This document shows positions 9,158 to 18,535 of a stretch of 64,000 nt of DNA, one piece after another. The translations under genes and the position numbers were made by a program. The DNA lies in the NCBI RefSeq assembly GCF_023101205.1, contig NZ_CP078078.1, positions 2,241,411 to 2,305,410 on the forward strand, given 5' to 3'. The notes beneath the pieces were generated by a model. That model was not told the DNA's origin. It saw only the letters and a list, made by a program, of their open reading frames with translations, and did no database searches. The stretch comes from Microbacterium aurugineum (lineage in GTDB: Bacteria; Actinomycetota; Actinomycetes; Actinomycetales; Microbacteriaceae). The first letter of the stretch is position 1. Every line of letters begins with the position of its first letter.

Positions 9158-10792
9158 TTACTCGCCGGCCTTCGTGATCTCGTAGTACAGCGGGACCGAG
9201 TTCCAGCCGAACGTCACGTTGTCGACGTTCTCGCTGAACCCACCGGTCACGTTCGAGTACCACAGCGGGATCGCAGGCAGATCCTGGAACAGGATCTCCT
9301 GTGCCTTGGTGAAGTCCTCGAGCTGCGCGTCGGGGTCAGGGTTGCTGATGCCCGCCGAGATGAGGTCGTCGAACTCGGGGTTCGAGTAGTCACCGTCGTT
9401 GGAACCGGCGCCCGTCGCGTAGAGCGGTCCGAGGAAGTTGTACAGACCCGGGTAGTCGGCCTGCCAGCCCGAACGTGCCGCCGTGGTGATGGTGCGGTCG
9501 TTGATCTTGGTGCGCAGGTCCTGGAAGGTCGGGTACGGGTCGCCCGATGCCTCGATGCCGAGCGTGTTCTTGATGCTGTTGCTCACTGCGTCGACCCAGG
9601 CGTCGTGTCCGCCGTCGGAGTTGTAGGCGATCTTGAAGTCGCCCTCCCAGGGAGCGATGGCGTCAGCCTCGGCCCAGAGTTCCTTGGCCTTCTCGGGGTC
9701 GTAGCTGAGGACCTCGTTGCCGGGGATCGAGTCGGACCAGCCGGCGATGACCGGGGACGTGAAGTCCGCCGCCGGGGTGCGGGTGCCGGAGAAGATCGTC
9801 TCGGTGATCTCCTCGCGGTTGATCGCCATCGACAGCGCCTGACGACGCAGCTTGCCCTCTTCGCCGCTGAAGTGCGGGAGGAACTGGCCGATGGTGAACG
9901 ACTGGAAGACAGCCGAGGGCTGGTTGACGGCCCGGTCCTCGAGCTCGTCCTGGAAGACGGGCAACGAGCTGGTCGGGATCTGGTCGATCACATCGACGTC
10001 ATTGCCCTGCAGGTCAGCGTAGGAGGCTTCCTGCGTGGCGTAGAACTTGATCGTCAGACCGCCGTTGGCCGGCTTGCGCCCGCCCTCGTAGTCGTCGTTG
10101 CGGACGAGGTCGATCTGCACGTCGTGCTGCCATGCGTCTTCGCCGTCGATCATGTACGGGCCGTTGCCGATGGGGTTCTGGCCGAACGCGTCCATGTCCT
10201 CGAAAGCGACGTCGGGAAGCGGGTAGTAGGCCGAGTAGCCGAGACGCAGCGCGAAGTCCGAGGCCGGCTTGTTGAGCGCGATCGTGAACGTGTAGTCGTC
10301 CACCTGCTCCAGACCGGTGAGCTCGGAGTCCTCGTCGTAGCTGAAGCCCTCGATGTCCTCGAAGAAGTAGCTGGAGAGGTGAGCGTTGGAGGCCTTCGCG
10401 CCCTCGTTCCACGCCTTGATGAAGTTGTCGGCGGTGACCTCTTCACCGTTGGTGAACGTCTGCCCCTCCTTCAGCTTCACGGTGAGGTGCTGAGGGTCTT
10501 CGGTGGTGATCTCCTCGGCCATGTCGTTGACCGGCTCGCCATCGGCGTCGTAGTAGACCAGACCCGCGAAGATCTCGTCGAGGATCTTGCCTCCGCCGAC
10601 CTCGTTGGTGTTGGTCGGGATCAACGGGTTCTCGGGCTCGGAGCCGTTCGTGGTGATGATGGCGTCGGGATCGGCGTTCGAGCCGTTGCCACCGTCACCG
10701 TTGTTGCCGGATCCGCTTGCGCAGCCCGCGAGCGACAGAGCGCCGACCGCGAACAGCGCGACGCCCGCGAGGGCGATCTTGTTGCGCTTCAC
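9158..10792 (-). CDS. Peptide-type ABC importer binding lipoprotein (SBP family 5)
   Basis: GTG at 10792 is chosen because AGGAGGACACAAA directly precedes it. The 544-residue protein starts with a lipoprotein signal whose lipobox is LAGC (Cys at about residue 24), followed by a Gly/Asn/Asp-rich linker. Family-5 features follow: IPTNTNEVGGGKILDEIFAG near the N terminus, LTVKLKEGQTFTNGEEVTAD and QALSMAINREEITETIF. It binds substrate outside the membrane and delivers it to the downstream permeases. Oligopeptides are the usual ligands, but family 5 also binds sugars and nickel, so the substrate is not fixed. It is the first gene of the operon. Confidence 0.93.
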   Translation of the reverse strand: MKRNKIALAGVALFAVGALSLAGCASGSGNNGDGGNGSNADPDAIITTNGSEPENPLIPTNTNEVGGGKILDEIFAGLVYYDADGEPVNDMAEEITTEDPQHLTVKLKEGQTFTNGEEVTADNFIKAWNEGAKASNAHLSSYFFEDIEGFSYDEDSELTGLEQVDDYTFTIALNKPASDFALRLGYSAYYPLPDVAFEDMDAFGQNPIGNGPYMIDGEDAWQHDVQIDLVRNDDYEGGRKPANGGLTIKFYATQEASYADLQGNDVDVIDQIPTSSLPVFQDELEDRAVNQPSAVFQSFTIGQFLPHFSGEEGKLRRQALSMAINREEITETIFSGTRTPAADFTSPVIAGWSDSIPGNEVLSYDPEKAKELWAEADAIAPWEGDFKIAYNSDGGHDAWVDAVSNSIKNTLGIEASGDPYPTFQDLRTKINDRTITTAARSGWQADYPGLYNFLGPLYATGAGSNDGDYSNPEFDDLISAGISNPDPDAQLEDFTKAQEILFQDLPAIPLWYSNVTGGFSENVDNVTFGWNSVPLYYEITKAGE

Positions 10793-10951
10793 TTTGTGTC
10801 CTCCTGTGGACGTGGGAATTCTGCGCACTCACCATCGAGCGAGCAGGGATACCTGAGCGTAACCCGCACCTTCGCCCCCGCCGCGCTCAGCTAACGAACC
10901 GTTACTGAGTGGTGACCATCCGTAATCTCGCCGAAACACGCGCAGACACGA

Positions 10952-10988
10952 AGACGGTGCCGCACCCCACGGAGGTGCGGCACCGTCT
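10952..10988 (-). terminator. Intrinsic terminator downstream of gcvP
   Basis: A perfect 15-bp inverted repeat (AGACGGTGCCGCACC and its complement, 10952-10966 and 10974-10988) with a 7-nt loop lies 20 nt past the gcvP stop. The remainder of 10793-10951 holds the upstream region of the peptide importer operon; I see no clear -35/-10 pair in it. Confidence 0.8.
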
Positions 10989-11008
10989 GCTCACATGAGC
11001 ACGAGAAC

Positions 11009-13915
11009 TCAGGCGAACGCCTCCACCGGCGGGCACGCGCACATGAGATTGCGGTCACCGTAGGCCTGGTCGATCCGGCGCACGGGCGGCCAGTACTTGC
11101 CTGCGACGAGGGCAGGCACGGGATAGGCCGCCTCCTCTCGCGTGTAGGCGTGGTCCCACTCCCCCGCGATCAGCGAGACCGCGGTGTGGGGTGCACGCAC
11201 GAGCGGGTTGTCGTCGGCGGGCCAGCGTCCTGCGGCCACGGCGTCCGCTTCCGCCTTGATCAGGATCATCGCCTCGATGAAGCGCTCGATCTCGTCCAGG
11301 TCCTCCGACTCGGTCGGCTCGACCATGAGTGTGCCGGCGACCGGGAACGACATGGTCGGCGCGTGGAAGCCGTAGTCGATGAGGCGCTTGGCGACGTCGT
11401 CGACCGTGATGCCGGTCGCCTCCTTGAGCGGACGCAGATCGAGGATGCACTCGTGCGCGACCCGGTCGTTCTCACCCGTGTACAGGACGGGGAAGTGAGC
11501 CGAGAGGCGCTCCGCGATGTAGTTGGCCGAGAGCACGGCTGCCGCGGTCGCCCGTCGCAACCCGTCAGCGCCCATCATGCGCACGTATGCCCAGGAGATC
11601 GGCAGGATGCCGGCGGAGCCGTAGGGAGCAGCAGAGATCACCCCGCCGTCGAACGTGAAGCCGCCGAAGTGCTCGGCGCGCTGCGCGAGAGGGTGCGAGG
11701 GGAGGAACGGCGCGAGGTGGGACTTCGCCGCCACCGGTCCGATGCCAGGTCCACCGCCGCCGTGCGGGATGGCGAACGTCTTGTGCAGGTTGAGGTGCGA
11801 GACGTCGCCGCCCAGATCACCGAAGCGCGCATAGCCGAGCAGCGCGTTGAGGTTCGCACCGTCGACGTACACCTGCCCACCCGCGTCGTGCACGGCGGCC
11901 GTGATCTCGACGACCTGCTCCTCGTAGACACCGTGTGTGGAGGGGTAGGTGATCATCAGGGCCGACAGGGAGTCGGCGTGCAGGGCGATCTTCGCGCGCA
12001 GATCGTCGAGGTCGACGTTGCCGAGCTCATCGGTCGCGACGACCACGACCTTCATACCCGCGAGCACGGCCGAGGCCGCATTCGTGCCGTGGGCGGACGA
12101 CGGGATGAGGCACACCGTGCGGTGCTGGTCGCCGTTCGCGTGGTGGTATCCGCGGATCGCCAGCAGACCGGCGAGCTCACCCTGCGAACCGGCGTTCGGC
12201 TGCAGCGAGACGGCGTCGTATCCGGTGACCTCGGCGAGCCAGCCCTCGAGCTGCTCGATGAGCTCGAGGTAGCCCTGCACGTCGGAGGCCGGCGCGAACG
12301 GGTGGATACCGGCGAACTCGGGCCACGTGATCGCCGCCATCTCGGTCGCCGCATTGAGCTTCATCGTGCACGAACCCAGCGGGATCATGCCTCGATCGAG
12401 CGCGTAGTCGCGGTCGGCCAGGCTCTTGAGGTACCGCATCATGGCGGTCTCCGAACGGTGCGAGTGGAACACGGGGTGCGTGAGGTACTCGTCCTGACGG
12501 AGCAGGTCGACCGGAAGCGCCCGCAGCTTCTCGGCGCCGAAATTCCCGAAAGCCCGCTCGTTCTTGCCACCGAAGACGCGGGTGACCTGGTGCAGCTCTC
12601 CGAGGGTCGTGGTCTCATCGACCGCGATCCCGACCGTGTCGGCGTCTGCGACATGGAGCAGGATGCCGTAGCCGTCGTGCGCCTGCGCGGCGTACTCGGC
12701 CGCACGTCCGGGGACCCGCACCTGCAGGGTGTCGAAGAACTGGGCATGCACGATGTCGACGCCCGCCTCAGTCAGCCAGTCGCGCAGCAATGCGGCCTTC
12801 GCGGCCGTCTGCGTCGCGATCTCGCGGAGCCCGTCCGGACCGTGATAGACCGCATACATCGACGCCATGACGGCCAACAGCACCTGGGCCGTGCAGATGT
12901 TCGACGTCGCCTTCTCGCGACGGATGTGCTGCTCTCGCGTCTGCAACGAGAGGCGGTAGGCGGGCTTGCCGTCGGCATCCACGGACACCCCGACGAGTCG
13001 GCCGGGCAGCTGACGCTCCAGACCGGCGCGAACCGCCATGTAGCCCGCGTGCGGCCCGCCGAACCCCATCGGCACGCCGAAGCGCTGGGTCGTGCCGACC
13101 GCGACGTCGGCACCGAGCGAGCCCGGCGATGCGATCAGGGTGAGGGCGAGCAGGTCGGCCGCGGCGACCGCGAGTCCGCCCGCGAGGTGCGCAGCATCGA
13201 ACACGGCGGTCGGATCCCAGAGCCGACCCGATGCTCCCGGATACTGGACGAACACGCCGAACAACTCGGCGGGCAGCTCCTCCCCCGCAGCGAAGTCGAC
13301 GAAGACGAGCTCGATTCCGAGGGCCTCGGCGCGCGTCGCGAGCATCGCCTTGGTCTGCGGAAGCGCGTCCGCGTCGACGGCGAACACCGTGGAGGTCGAC
13401 TTCGAGGCGCGTCGCGCGAGCAGCATCCCCTCGACGACAGCCGTGGACTCGTCGAGCATCGAGGCGTTGGCCGTGGTGAGCCCGGTGAGTTCGGCGACCA
13501 TCGTCTGGAAGTTGATGAGAGCTTCCAGGCGCCCCTGGGAGATCTCCGGCTGATAGGGCGTGTACGCCGTGTACCAGGAGGGGTTCTCGAGCACGTTGCG
13601 CTGGATCACCTGCGGCGTGATGGTGCCGTAGTAGCCCAGGCCGATCATCGGACGGTTCACCGTGTTGCGCGAGGCGAGGTCCCGCAACTCGGCGAGCGCC
13701 TCGGTCTCGCTCGCGGCAGCAGGGATCCGCGACGTCGCGCTCCCGGCGTCGGACGACGGGCCGGTGTAGATCGACGCGGGGACGGCCTGACGCATCAGCG
13801 TCTCGACCGGACTCAGAGCGTCGTCTGCTCCGGAGATGTCCAGACCGAGAGCGCTGAGCATGGTGTGCTGCGCGGCATCCGTCGGTCCGATGTGACGATC
13901 GGCGAAAGTGACCAC
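11009..13915 (-). CDS. gcvP: Glycine dehydrogenase (decarboxylating), P-protein
   Basis: The 968-residue protein is the long, single-chain P-protein that decarboxylates glycine and transfers the aminomethyl group to the lipoyl arm of GcvH. The N-terminal half carries [19 protein letters not shown] and [20 protein letters not shown]. The C-terminal half holds the pyridoxal-phosphate lysine in [19 protein letters not shown]. Length matches actinobacterial and E. coli GcvP. The GTG at 13915 starts seven bases after the gcvH stop, so the two are in one operon under the upstream glycine riboswitch. Confidence 0.98.
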   Translation of the reverse strand: MVTFADRHIGPTDAAQHTMLSALGLDISGADDALSPVETLMRQAVPASIYTGPSSDAGSATSRIPAAASETEALAELRDLASRNTVNRPMIGLGYYGTITPQVIQRNVLENPSWYTAYTPYQPEISQGRLEALINFQTMVAELTGLTTANASMLDESTAVVEGMLLARRASKSTSTVFAVDADALPQTKAMLATRAEALGIELVFVDFAAGEELPAELFGVFVQYPGASGRLWDPTAVFDAAHLAGGLAVAAADLLALTLIASPGSLGADVAVGTTQRFGVPMGFGGPHAGYMAVRAGLERQLPGRLVGVSVDADGKPAYRLSLQTREQHIRREKATSNICTAQVLLAVMASMYAVYHGPDGLREIATQTAAKAALLRDWLTEAGVDIVHAQFFDTLQVRVPGRAAEYAAQAHDGYGILLHVADADTVGIAVDETTTLGELHQVTRVFGGKNERAFGNFGAEKLRALPVDLLRQDEYLTHPVFHSHRSETAMMRYLKSLADRDYALDRGMIPLGSCTMKLNAATEMAAITWPEFAGIHPFAPASDVQGYLELIEQLEGWLAEVTGYDAVSLQPNAGSQGELAGLLAIRGYHHANGDQHRTVCLIPSSAHGTNAASAVLAGMKVVVVATDELGNVDLDDLRAKIALHADSLSALMITYPSTHGVYEEQVVEITAAVHDAGGQVYVDGANLNALLGYARFGDLGGDVSHLNLHKTFAIPHGGGGPGIGPVAAKSHLAPFLPSHPLAQRAEHFGGFTFDGGVISAAPYGSAGILPISWAYVRMMGADGLRRATAAAVLSANYIAERLSAHFPVLYTGENDRVAHECILDLRPLKEATGITVDDVAKRLIDYGFHAPTMSFPVAGTLMVEPTESEDLDEIERFIEAMILIKAEADAVAAGRWPADDNPLVRAPHTAVSLIAGEWDHAYTREEAAYPVPALVAGKYWPPVRRIDQAYGDRNLMCACPPVEAFA

Positions 13916-13922
13916 TGCGCGA

Positions 13923-14300
13923 TCAGCCCTCCGTCAGTGCGACGTAGGCGTCGCGGTCGAGCAGTCCGTCCAGCGCGCCGGCAGCGACGGACACCTTGAG
14001 CAGCCAGCCGCCCTCGAACGGCGCCGCATTGACGAGCGAGGGATCGTCGACGGCCGCATCGTTGATCTCGACGACCGTTCCCGAGACCGGCGCGTACAGC
14101 TCGCCGACCGACTTGGTGGATTCGATCTCACCGACGACCGCTCCCGCGGTGACCTCGGTGCCGACCGCGGGAAGCTCGACGAACACGACGTCACCCAGCT
14201 TCTCTGCGGCGTAATCGGTGATGCCGATCGTCACGGTGTCGCCGTCAGCGGCGATCCACTCGTGTTCTTCGGTGTAGTGGAGTGCGGCGAGGTCGGTCAT
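13923..14300 (-). CDS. gcvH: Glycine cleavage system H-protein
   Basis: The 125-residue protein begins [20 protein letters not shown] and has the lipoylation site in [19 protein letters not shown], where the Lys carries the lipoyl arm. It shuttles the aminomethyl group between P-, T- and L-proteins. The ATG at 14300 follows GGAGG and overlaps the gcvT stop by four bases (ATGA), so translation is coupled. No gene for the L-protein (dihydrolipoamide dehydrogenase) is in the window. Confidence 0.98.
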   Translation of the reverse strand: MTDLAALHYTEEHEWIAADGDTVTIGITDYAAEKLGDVVFVELPAVGTEVTAGAVVGEIESTKSVGELYAPVSGTVVEINDAAVDDPSLVNAAPFEGGWLLKVSVAAGALDGLLDRDAYVALTEG

Positions 14301-15418
14301 TTGGTCCTCCGGTAGAAAGGCAGGGCGGTCACGGTCGCGGGGATTCTGGTCCCCCGCACATCAAGGAATACTGCGGTTCCCGCGTCAGCGGAAGAAGGGT
14401 GCACATAGGCCATCGCGATCGGATGTCCGAGTGTCGGGCTGAGGGCCCCGCTGGTGATCTCACCGAGCGTGGTCCCGTCGCCGTCGACCACGGCGTATCC
14501 GGCTCGCCCGGCACGTTTGCCCTCGGCGACGAGGCCGACCAGCACCGGTGCATCGGAGGTCTCGTCCTGCTCAGCGGTGAGGAGTGCCTCCTTGCCCACG
14601 AACCGCTCCTTCGCCGTCACGACGACGCGACCGAGGCCGGCCTGCGCCGGACGGGTCTCGAGGGTCAGCTCGTGGCCGTAGAGCGGCATGCCCGCTTCGA
14701 GGCGCAGCGTGTCGCGCGCCGCGAGTCCGGCGGGAACGAGTCCGTGCGGAGCGCCCGCTGCGAGCAGGGCGTCCCAGAGGGCGACCGCGTCGTCGGCTGC
14801 GACGAGCAGCTCGAAGCCGTCCTCGCCGGTATAGCCGGTGCGCGCGAGGAGAACGGGCTTGCCGGCGTATCCGGCCGACGCCCAGGCGTAGTACTTCTGC
14901 TCATCCCAGGGGGTGCTGACATCGGTGAGGTCGGTGGTCGCCGCGAGGACGGCCTCCGCGTGCGGGCCCTGCACGGCGATGAGGGCGTAGTCGTCGGACA
15001 CGTCCTGCACGACGACCCCGAAGCCCTCGGTGCGAGCGCTCAACGCAGCGGACACCGCGTCTCGATTGCCCGCGTTCGAGATGATGAGGTAGTCGTCCTC
15101 GGCCAGGCGGTAGACGATCACGTCGTCGATGATCCCGCCGGACTCGGCGAGCAGCAGCGAGTACTTCGCCTTGCCGACCGCCAGCGCCGACAGACGACCG
15201 GCTAGCGCATGGTCGAGGAACGCCCCGGCTCCGTCGCCACGCACGGTGAACTCGGCCATGTGCGAGATGTCGAACATCCCCGCGCTCTGGCGCACCGCAT
15301 GATGCTCGGCGAGGTCGGACGTGTAGCGGACCGGCATCTGCCAGCCGCCGAAGTCGGTGAACGAGGCGCCGAGCGCCTCGTGGCGTTCACGCAACGGGGT
15401 GTAGCGAGGTTCGGACAT
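14297..15418 (-). CDS. gcvT: Aminomethyltransferase, T-protein of glycine cleavage
   Basis: The 373-residue protein shows the GcvT signatures [30 protein letters not shown] and [11 protein letters not shown]. It transfers the methylene group from the H-protein to tetrahydrofolate and releases ammonia. The ATG at 15418 has a GGGAGAA ribosome binding site. It is the first gene after the tandem glycine riboswitch, so its expression is predicted to rise when glycine is plentiful. Confidence 0.98.
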   Translation of the reverse strand: MSEPRYTPLRERHEALGASFTDFGGWQMPVRYTSDLAEHHAVRQSAGMFDISHMAEFTVRGDGAGAFLDHALAGRLSALAVGKAKYSLLLAESGGIIDDVIVYRLAEDDYLIISNAGNRDAVSAALSARTEGFGVVVQDVSDDYALIAVQGPHAEAVLAATTDLTDVSTPWDEQKYYAWASAGYAGKPVLLARTGYTGEDGFELLVAADDAVALWDALLAAGAPHGLVPAGLAARDTLRLEAGMPLYGHELTLETRPAQAGLGRVVVTAKERFVGKEALLTAEQDETSDAPVLVGLVAEGKRAGRAGYAVVDGDGTTLGEITSGALSPTLGHPIAMAYVHPSSADAGTAVFLDVRGTRIPATVTALPFYRRTK

Positions 15419-15473
15419 GGAGTTCTCCCGGGCTGTGTCGGGCGGAACGGCGGCGGGCCGTCCCTCGGAACTC

Positions 15474-15664
15474 CCCCTCTGTCATAGGCCTGAGAGTTTC
15501 ACCCGTGCACAGAGGCGGGGCTTTCACCGTCGGCGGATCCGCACGGTCGCGGGATCGCTTTTCAGAGTGGCCGGACCCGCGCGGTACGCATACCTGAGAG
15601 ATTGGCGGGGAGGCTTGCTCCTTCGGTGCCCGGCTGCGTTCGCCGGGGCTCTCCCGCGTGGGTC
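15474..15664 (-). promoter_or_regulatory. Tandem glycine riboswitch controlling gcvTHP
   Basis: Read on the reverse strand, this leader contains two glycine-aptamer cores. The first runs from GGGAGAGCCC (near 15655) through CACCGAAGGAGCAAGCCTCC to AATCTCTCAGG. The second ends with GGGTGAAACTCTCAGGCC and a closing GACAGAGG close to 15478. The conserved elements GGAGAG, CCGAAGGAGCAA and TCTCAGG in this order are diagnostic of the family, and the double arrangement is the common cooperative form. It lies 56 nt before the gcvT start. The exact boundaries are approximate. Confidence 0.93.
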
Positions 15665-15734
15665 ATACGGCCTGTCTTCAGTTGTGGGTCCAGTCTAGCC
15701 GGTCGGATTCTCGGTGCCGGATCCTCCGGAACGG

Positions 15735-15820
15735 CCTTCGAATCACGCGAATGGTCCCGTTCTGGGCTCCGATGCAACCATTCACGCGATTCGAAGGCAG
15801 CCATTCACGCGATGTGAAGG
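15735..15820. repeat. Three copies of a 20-nt element, two facing and one direct
   Basis: The 20-nt motif CCATTCACGCGATTCGAAGG occurs at 15778-15797. A nearly identical direct copy is at 15801-15820 (two changes), and a reverse-complement copy with two changes is at 15735-15754. The outer facing pair can fold into a 20-bp stem with a 23-nt loop. The element lies between the end of the second ABC importer operon (stop at 15835) and the glycine riboswitch, with no ORF of its own. It may act as a terminator or 3' stabiliser of the importer mRNA, or be part of a dispersed intergenic repeat family. Confidence 0.7.
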
Positions 15821-15834
15821 CGGAGTGCCGACCG

Positions 15835-16713
15835 TCAGTGCACGATGCCGAGTTCGCGGCGGACCTCGTCACGGAGACGTCCGAGGTTGTCCGGCTCGGG
15901 CGCCGCGCCCAGAAGGGTCTTGGTGTACTCGTGCTGCGGGTTCAGGATGACCTCGTCCGCCGGCCCCCGTTCGACGACATCGCCCTTATAGAGCACCATG
16001 ATCTCGTCGGAGAAGTGCCTCGCCGTCGCCAGGTCGTGCGTGATGTAGAGCACTCCCAGGTTCTCCTCGCGCTGCAGTTCCGCCAGCAGGTTCAGGACCC
16101 CGAGACGGATCGACACATCCAGCATCGAGACCGGCTCGTCCGCCACGATGAACCGCGCCCCGGGCGCGAGAGCCCGCGCGATCGCGACGCGCTGCCGCTG
16201 TCCACCGGACAGCTCATGCGGACGACGCTCGGCGAAACTCTCCCCCGGCGTCAACCGCACACGCTCGAGGAGCTCCACGGCGCGCTCCCGCACCTGCGTG
16301 CGCGACAGCTCCGGGTGGTGCAGGCGCAGCGGCCGCTCCAGGTGGTGCACGATCGTGTGGAACGGGTTCAGCGAGGCGAACGGGTCCTGGAAGACCATCT
16401 GCACATCCGAGCGATAGGCCTCCAGCGCCCGACCTCCGGTCCCCGACGGCTTCCCGTCGAGGAGGATCTCCCCGCTGGTGGGAGTCTCCAGCTTCATGAG
16501 CATCCGCGCGATCGTCGACTTCCCCGACCCGGACTCCCCCACCAGAGCGACCGTCTTGCCCGCTTCGATCGTGAAGGACACATCCTTCACCGCATGCAGG
16601 ACGCTCGATCGGAACCCCGAACGCAGATGGAAGTCCTTCACCAGGTTCCGCGCCTCCAACGTCGCCGTCCCCCCGGCGCCGGTCGCGGCCTCTGTGGTGG
16701 TGTTCGCGTTCAT
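15835..16713 (-). CDS. ATP-binding subunit of peptide/oligosaccharide ABC importer (OppF type)
   Basis: The 292-residue protein has Walker A GESGSGKST, signature LSGGQRQRVAIARALAPGAR, Walker B FIVADEPVSMLD and the C-terminal extension NPQHEYTKTLLGAAPEPDN typical of oligopeptide-type ATPases. It works as a heterodimer with the adjacent OppD-type subunit. Its ATG at 16713 overlaps that gene by four bases. It is the last gene of the operon and is followed by the 20-nt repeat cluster. Confidence 0.94.
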   Translation of the reverse strand: MNANTTTEAATGAGGTATLEARNLVKDFHLRSGFRSSVLHAVKDVSFTIEAGKTVALVGESGSGKSTIARMLMKLETPTSGEILLDGKPSGTGGRALEAYRSDVQMVFQDPFASLNPFHTIVHHLERPLRLHHPELSRTQVRERAVELLERVRLTPGESFAERRPHELSGGQRQRVAIARALAPGARFIVADEPVSMLDVSIRLGVLNLLAELQREENLGVLYITHDLATARHFSDEIMVLYKGDVVERGPADEVILNPQHEYTKTLLGAAPEPDNLGRLRDEVRRELGIVH

Positions 16714-17561
16714 CGCACGCCCTCCTGGCTGACGCCGGTGCGGACGAAGTCGCCCCGCTCGCCCTTGAGCGACGGGAAGCTCGACAGCAACCGCCGCGTG
16801 TATTCGTGCTGCGGGGTGCGGTAGATCTCTTCCGCCGTCCCCTCCTCGACGATCTGCCCCTGCAGCATGATCGCGATCCGGTCACTGATCTCGATCAGCA
16901 TCGGGAGGTCATGCGTGATGAAGATCACCGCGAACCCCAGCTTCTCGCGAAGACGCATGATCTCCCGGATGATGCCGCGCTGCACGACCACGTCGAGCGC
17001 GGTGGTCGGCTCATCCATGATCATGACCTGCGGGTCGAGTGCCAGGGCCATCGCGATCATCATGCGCTGCCGCATACCGCCCGAGAGTTCGTGCGGGAAG
17101 CTCGTGAGCCGACTCGGATCGACTCCGACCAGTGTCAGCAGTTCCTCGGCGCGCTCCTGCTTGGCCTTCTTGCTCATGCCAGGGCGGTGCGTGTCGAAGA
17201 TGTCGAAGATCTGCGCCTTGACGCTGATCACCGGGTTCAAGGAGTTCATCGCTCCTTGGAAGACCATGGAGATCTTGTCCCAGCGGAAGGCTCGGAGCCC
17301 TTCGCCATCGAGCCCGACGACGTCGATGTCCTGACCGTCTCGGTCATGGAACACGATCTCCCCGGCCGTCATCAGCGCGGGTGCCTTGAGAAGGCGGTTC
17401 ATCCCGTACGCCAGCGTCGTCTTCCCGCAGCCCGACTCCCCGGCGAGGCCGAGGATCTCCCCGCGGTTCAGGGTGAGCGAGACATCACGCACCGCCTTCA
17501 CCGGCGGGTCGACTTCGTACTCGATCGACACGTTCCGTGCCGTCAGCACCGGCTCGCTCAT
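16710..17561 (-). CDS. ATP-binding subunit of peptide/oligosaccharide ABC importer (OppD type)
   Basis: From the ATG at 17561 (MSEPVLTARNVSIEYEVDPP) the product is 283 residues. Walker A reads GESGCGKTT, the signature is LSGGMRQRMMIAMALALDPQ and Walker B is VMIMDEPTTALD, with the closing TPQHEYTRRLLSSFPS. The start overlaps the preceding permease stop by four bases. A longer reading frame to 17777 only adds Arg-rich sequence antisense-like in character inside the permease gene and is rejected. Confidence 0.94.
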   Translation of the reverse strand: MSEPVLTARNVSIEYEVDPPVKAVRDVSLTLNRGEILGLAGESGCGKTTLAYGMNRLLKAPALMTAGEIVFHDRDGQDIDVVGLDGEGLRAFRWDKISMVFQGAMNSLNPVISVKAQIFDIFDTHRPGMSKKAKQERAEELLTLVGVDPSRLTSFPHELSGGMRQRMMIAMALALDPQVMIMDEPTTALDVVVQRGIIREIMRLREKLGFAVIFITHDLPMLIEISDRIAIMLQGQIVEEGTAEEIYRTPQHEYTRRLLSSFPSLKGERGDFVRTGVSQEGVR

Positions 17562-18535
17562 GCGGTGACTCCCTTGGTCTTGGCGGCCTTGCGCACACGA
17601 CGCGCGGCCTCCGGCGCATTGCGCAGCTTCGGGTTGATGACCTCGTCGATCGCGAAGTTGATGAGCGACAGCCCGGCGCCGAGCAACGCGATCATGAGTC
17701 CGGGCGGCACGAACCACCACCACGCTCCGCGACCGAGCGCCTGCCCCGATTGGGCGTCGTTCAGGATCGATCCCCACGTGATCGAAGAATTGGGGCCCAG
17801 GCCGAGATAGGACAGACCCGCCTCACCGAGGATCGCGAAGATGATGGCGAAGAGGAACTGTGCCGCGAGCAGAGGGAGCAGGTTCGGCATGATCTCCACG
17901 AGGATCACGCGGAAAGAGCGCTCCCCCGCGACCTTCGAGGCGTAGACGTAGTCCCTCGTGCGCAGCGACCTCGTCTGCAGCCGCAGAACGTAGGCGGCGC
18001 CGGCCCATGACGTGATACCGAGCACGAACGCGACGAGCTGCCAGCTGCGCTGCGGCACGAAGGAGGCGATCACCATCACGAGCGGCAACCCGGGGATCAC
18101 GATCATCACGTTGGTGAGGAGCGCGAGTCCGTCTTCCCGCCATCCGCCCAGATAGCCCGCCAGGACACCGAACAAGAGGGAGAGGATGATCGCGATGCCG
18201 CCGGCGGTGACGCCGATGAGCAGGGAGCCCTGAGCACCGATGGCGAGCTGGGCGAACATGTCGTTGCCGAGCTTGGTCGTACCGAGCCAGTGCTCCGCGG
18301 AGGGCGGCTGGAGCGCGGGGTTCGCGGTGCTGCGCGGATCCTGCGTGAAGAAGGGCGCGATGATCGCGAAGAGCACGATCGCGACCACGATGCTCGCGCC
18401 GACGATGAACTTGGGTGAGGTGCTGGGCAGGATACGGCGCCGCTTGCGTCCTTGCTGAGTGGCCAAGGAGATCGTGCTGGCCGGTGCCGTGATCGGCGGC
18501 TCCTGCGTCAGGAGCGGGTTCTTCGTGTCAGACAT
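17558..18535 (-). CDS. Peptide/oligosaccharide ABC importer permease (OppC type)
   Basis: The 325-residue protein has a long cytoplasmic N terminus, a first membrane segment (VGASIVVAIVLFAIIAPFF) and the family domain with the EAA loop DYVYASKVAGERSFRVILVE. The ATG at 18535 overlaps the previous permease gene by eight bases (ATGTCTGA), the same geometry as in the first importer operon. It forms the membrane channel with the OppB-type subunit. Confidence 0.93.
   Translation of the reverse strand: MSDTKNPLLTQEPPITAPASTISLATQQGRKRRRILPSTSPKFIVGASIVVAIVLFAIIAPFFTQDPRSTANPALQPPSAEHWLGTTKLGNDMFAQLAIGAQGSLLIGVTAGGIAIILSLLFGVLAGYLGGWREDGLALLTNVMIVIPGLPLVMVIASFVPQRSWQLVAFVLGITSWAGAAYVLRLQTRSLRTRDYVYASKVAGERSFRVILVEIMPNLLPLLAAQFLFAIIFAILGEAGLSYLGLGPNSSITWGSILNDAQSGQALGRGAWWWFVPPGLMIALLGAGLSLINFAIDEVINPKLRNAPEAARRVRKAAKTKGVTA

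Noticed and set aside
11150..13999. Open frame of 949 codons on the + strand opposite gcvP
   Set aside because: It mirrors gcvP and contains Arg/Asp/Gly-rich low-complexity sequence; the gcvP assignment is unambiguous.
15678..15872. Short ORF in the 20-nt repeat cluster with repeated F-E-S-R-E-W segments
   Set aside because: The repeated peptide is simply a translation of the repeated DNA motif; there is no ribosome binding site.
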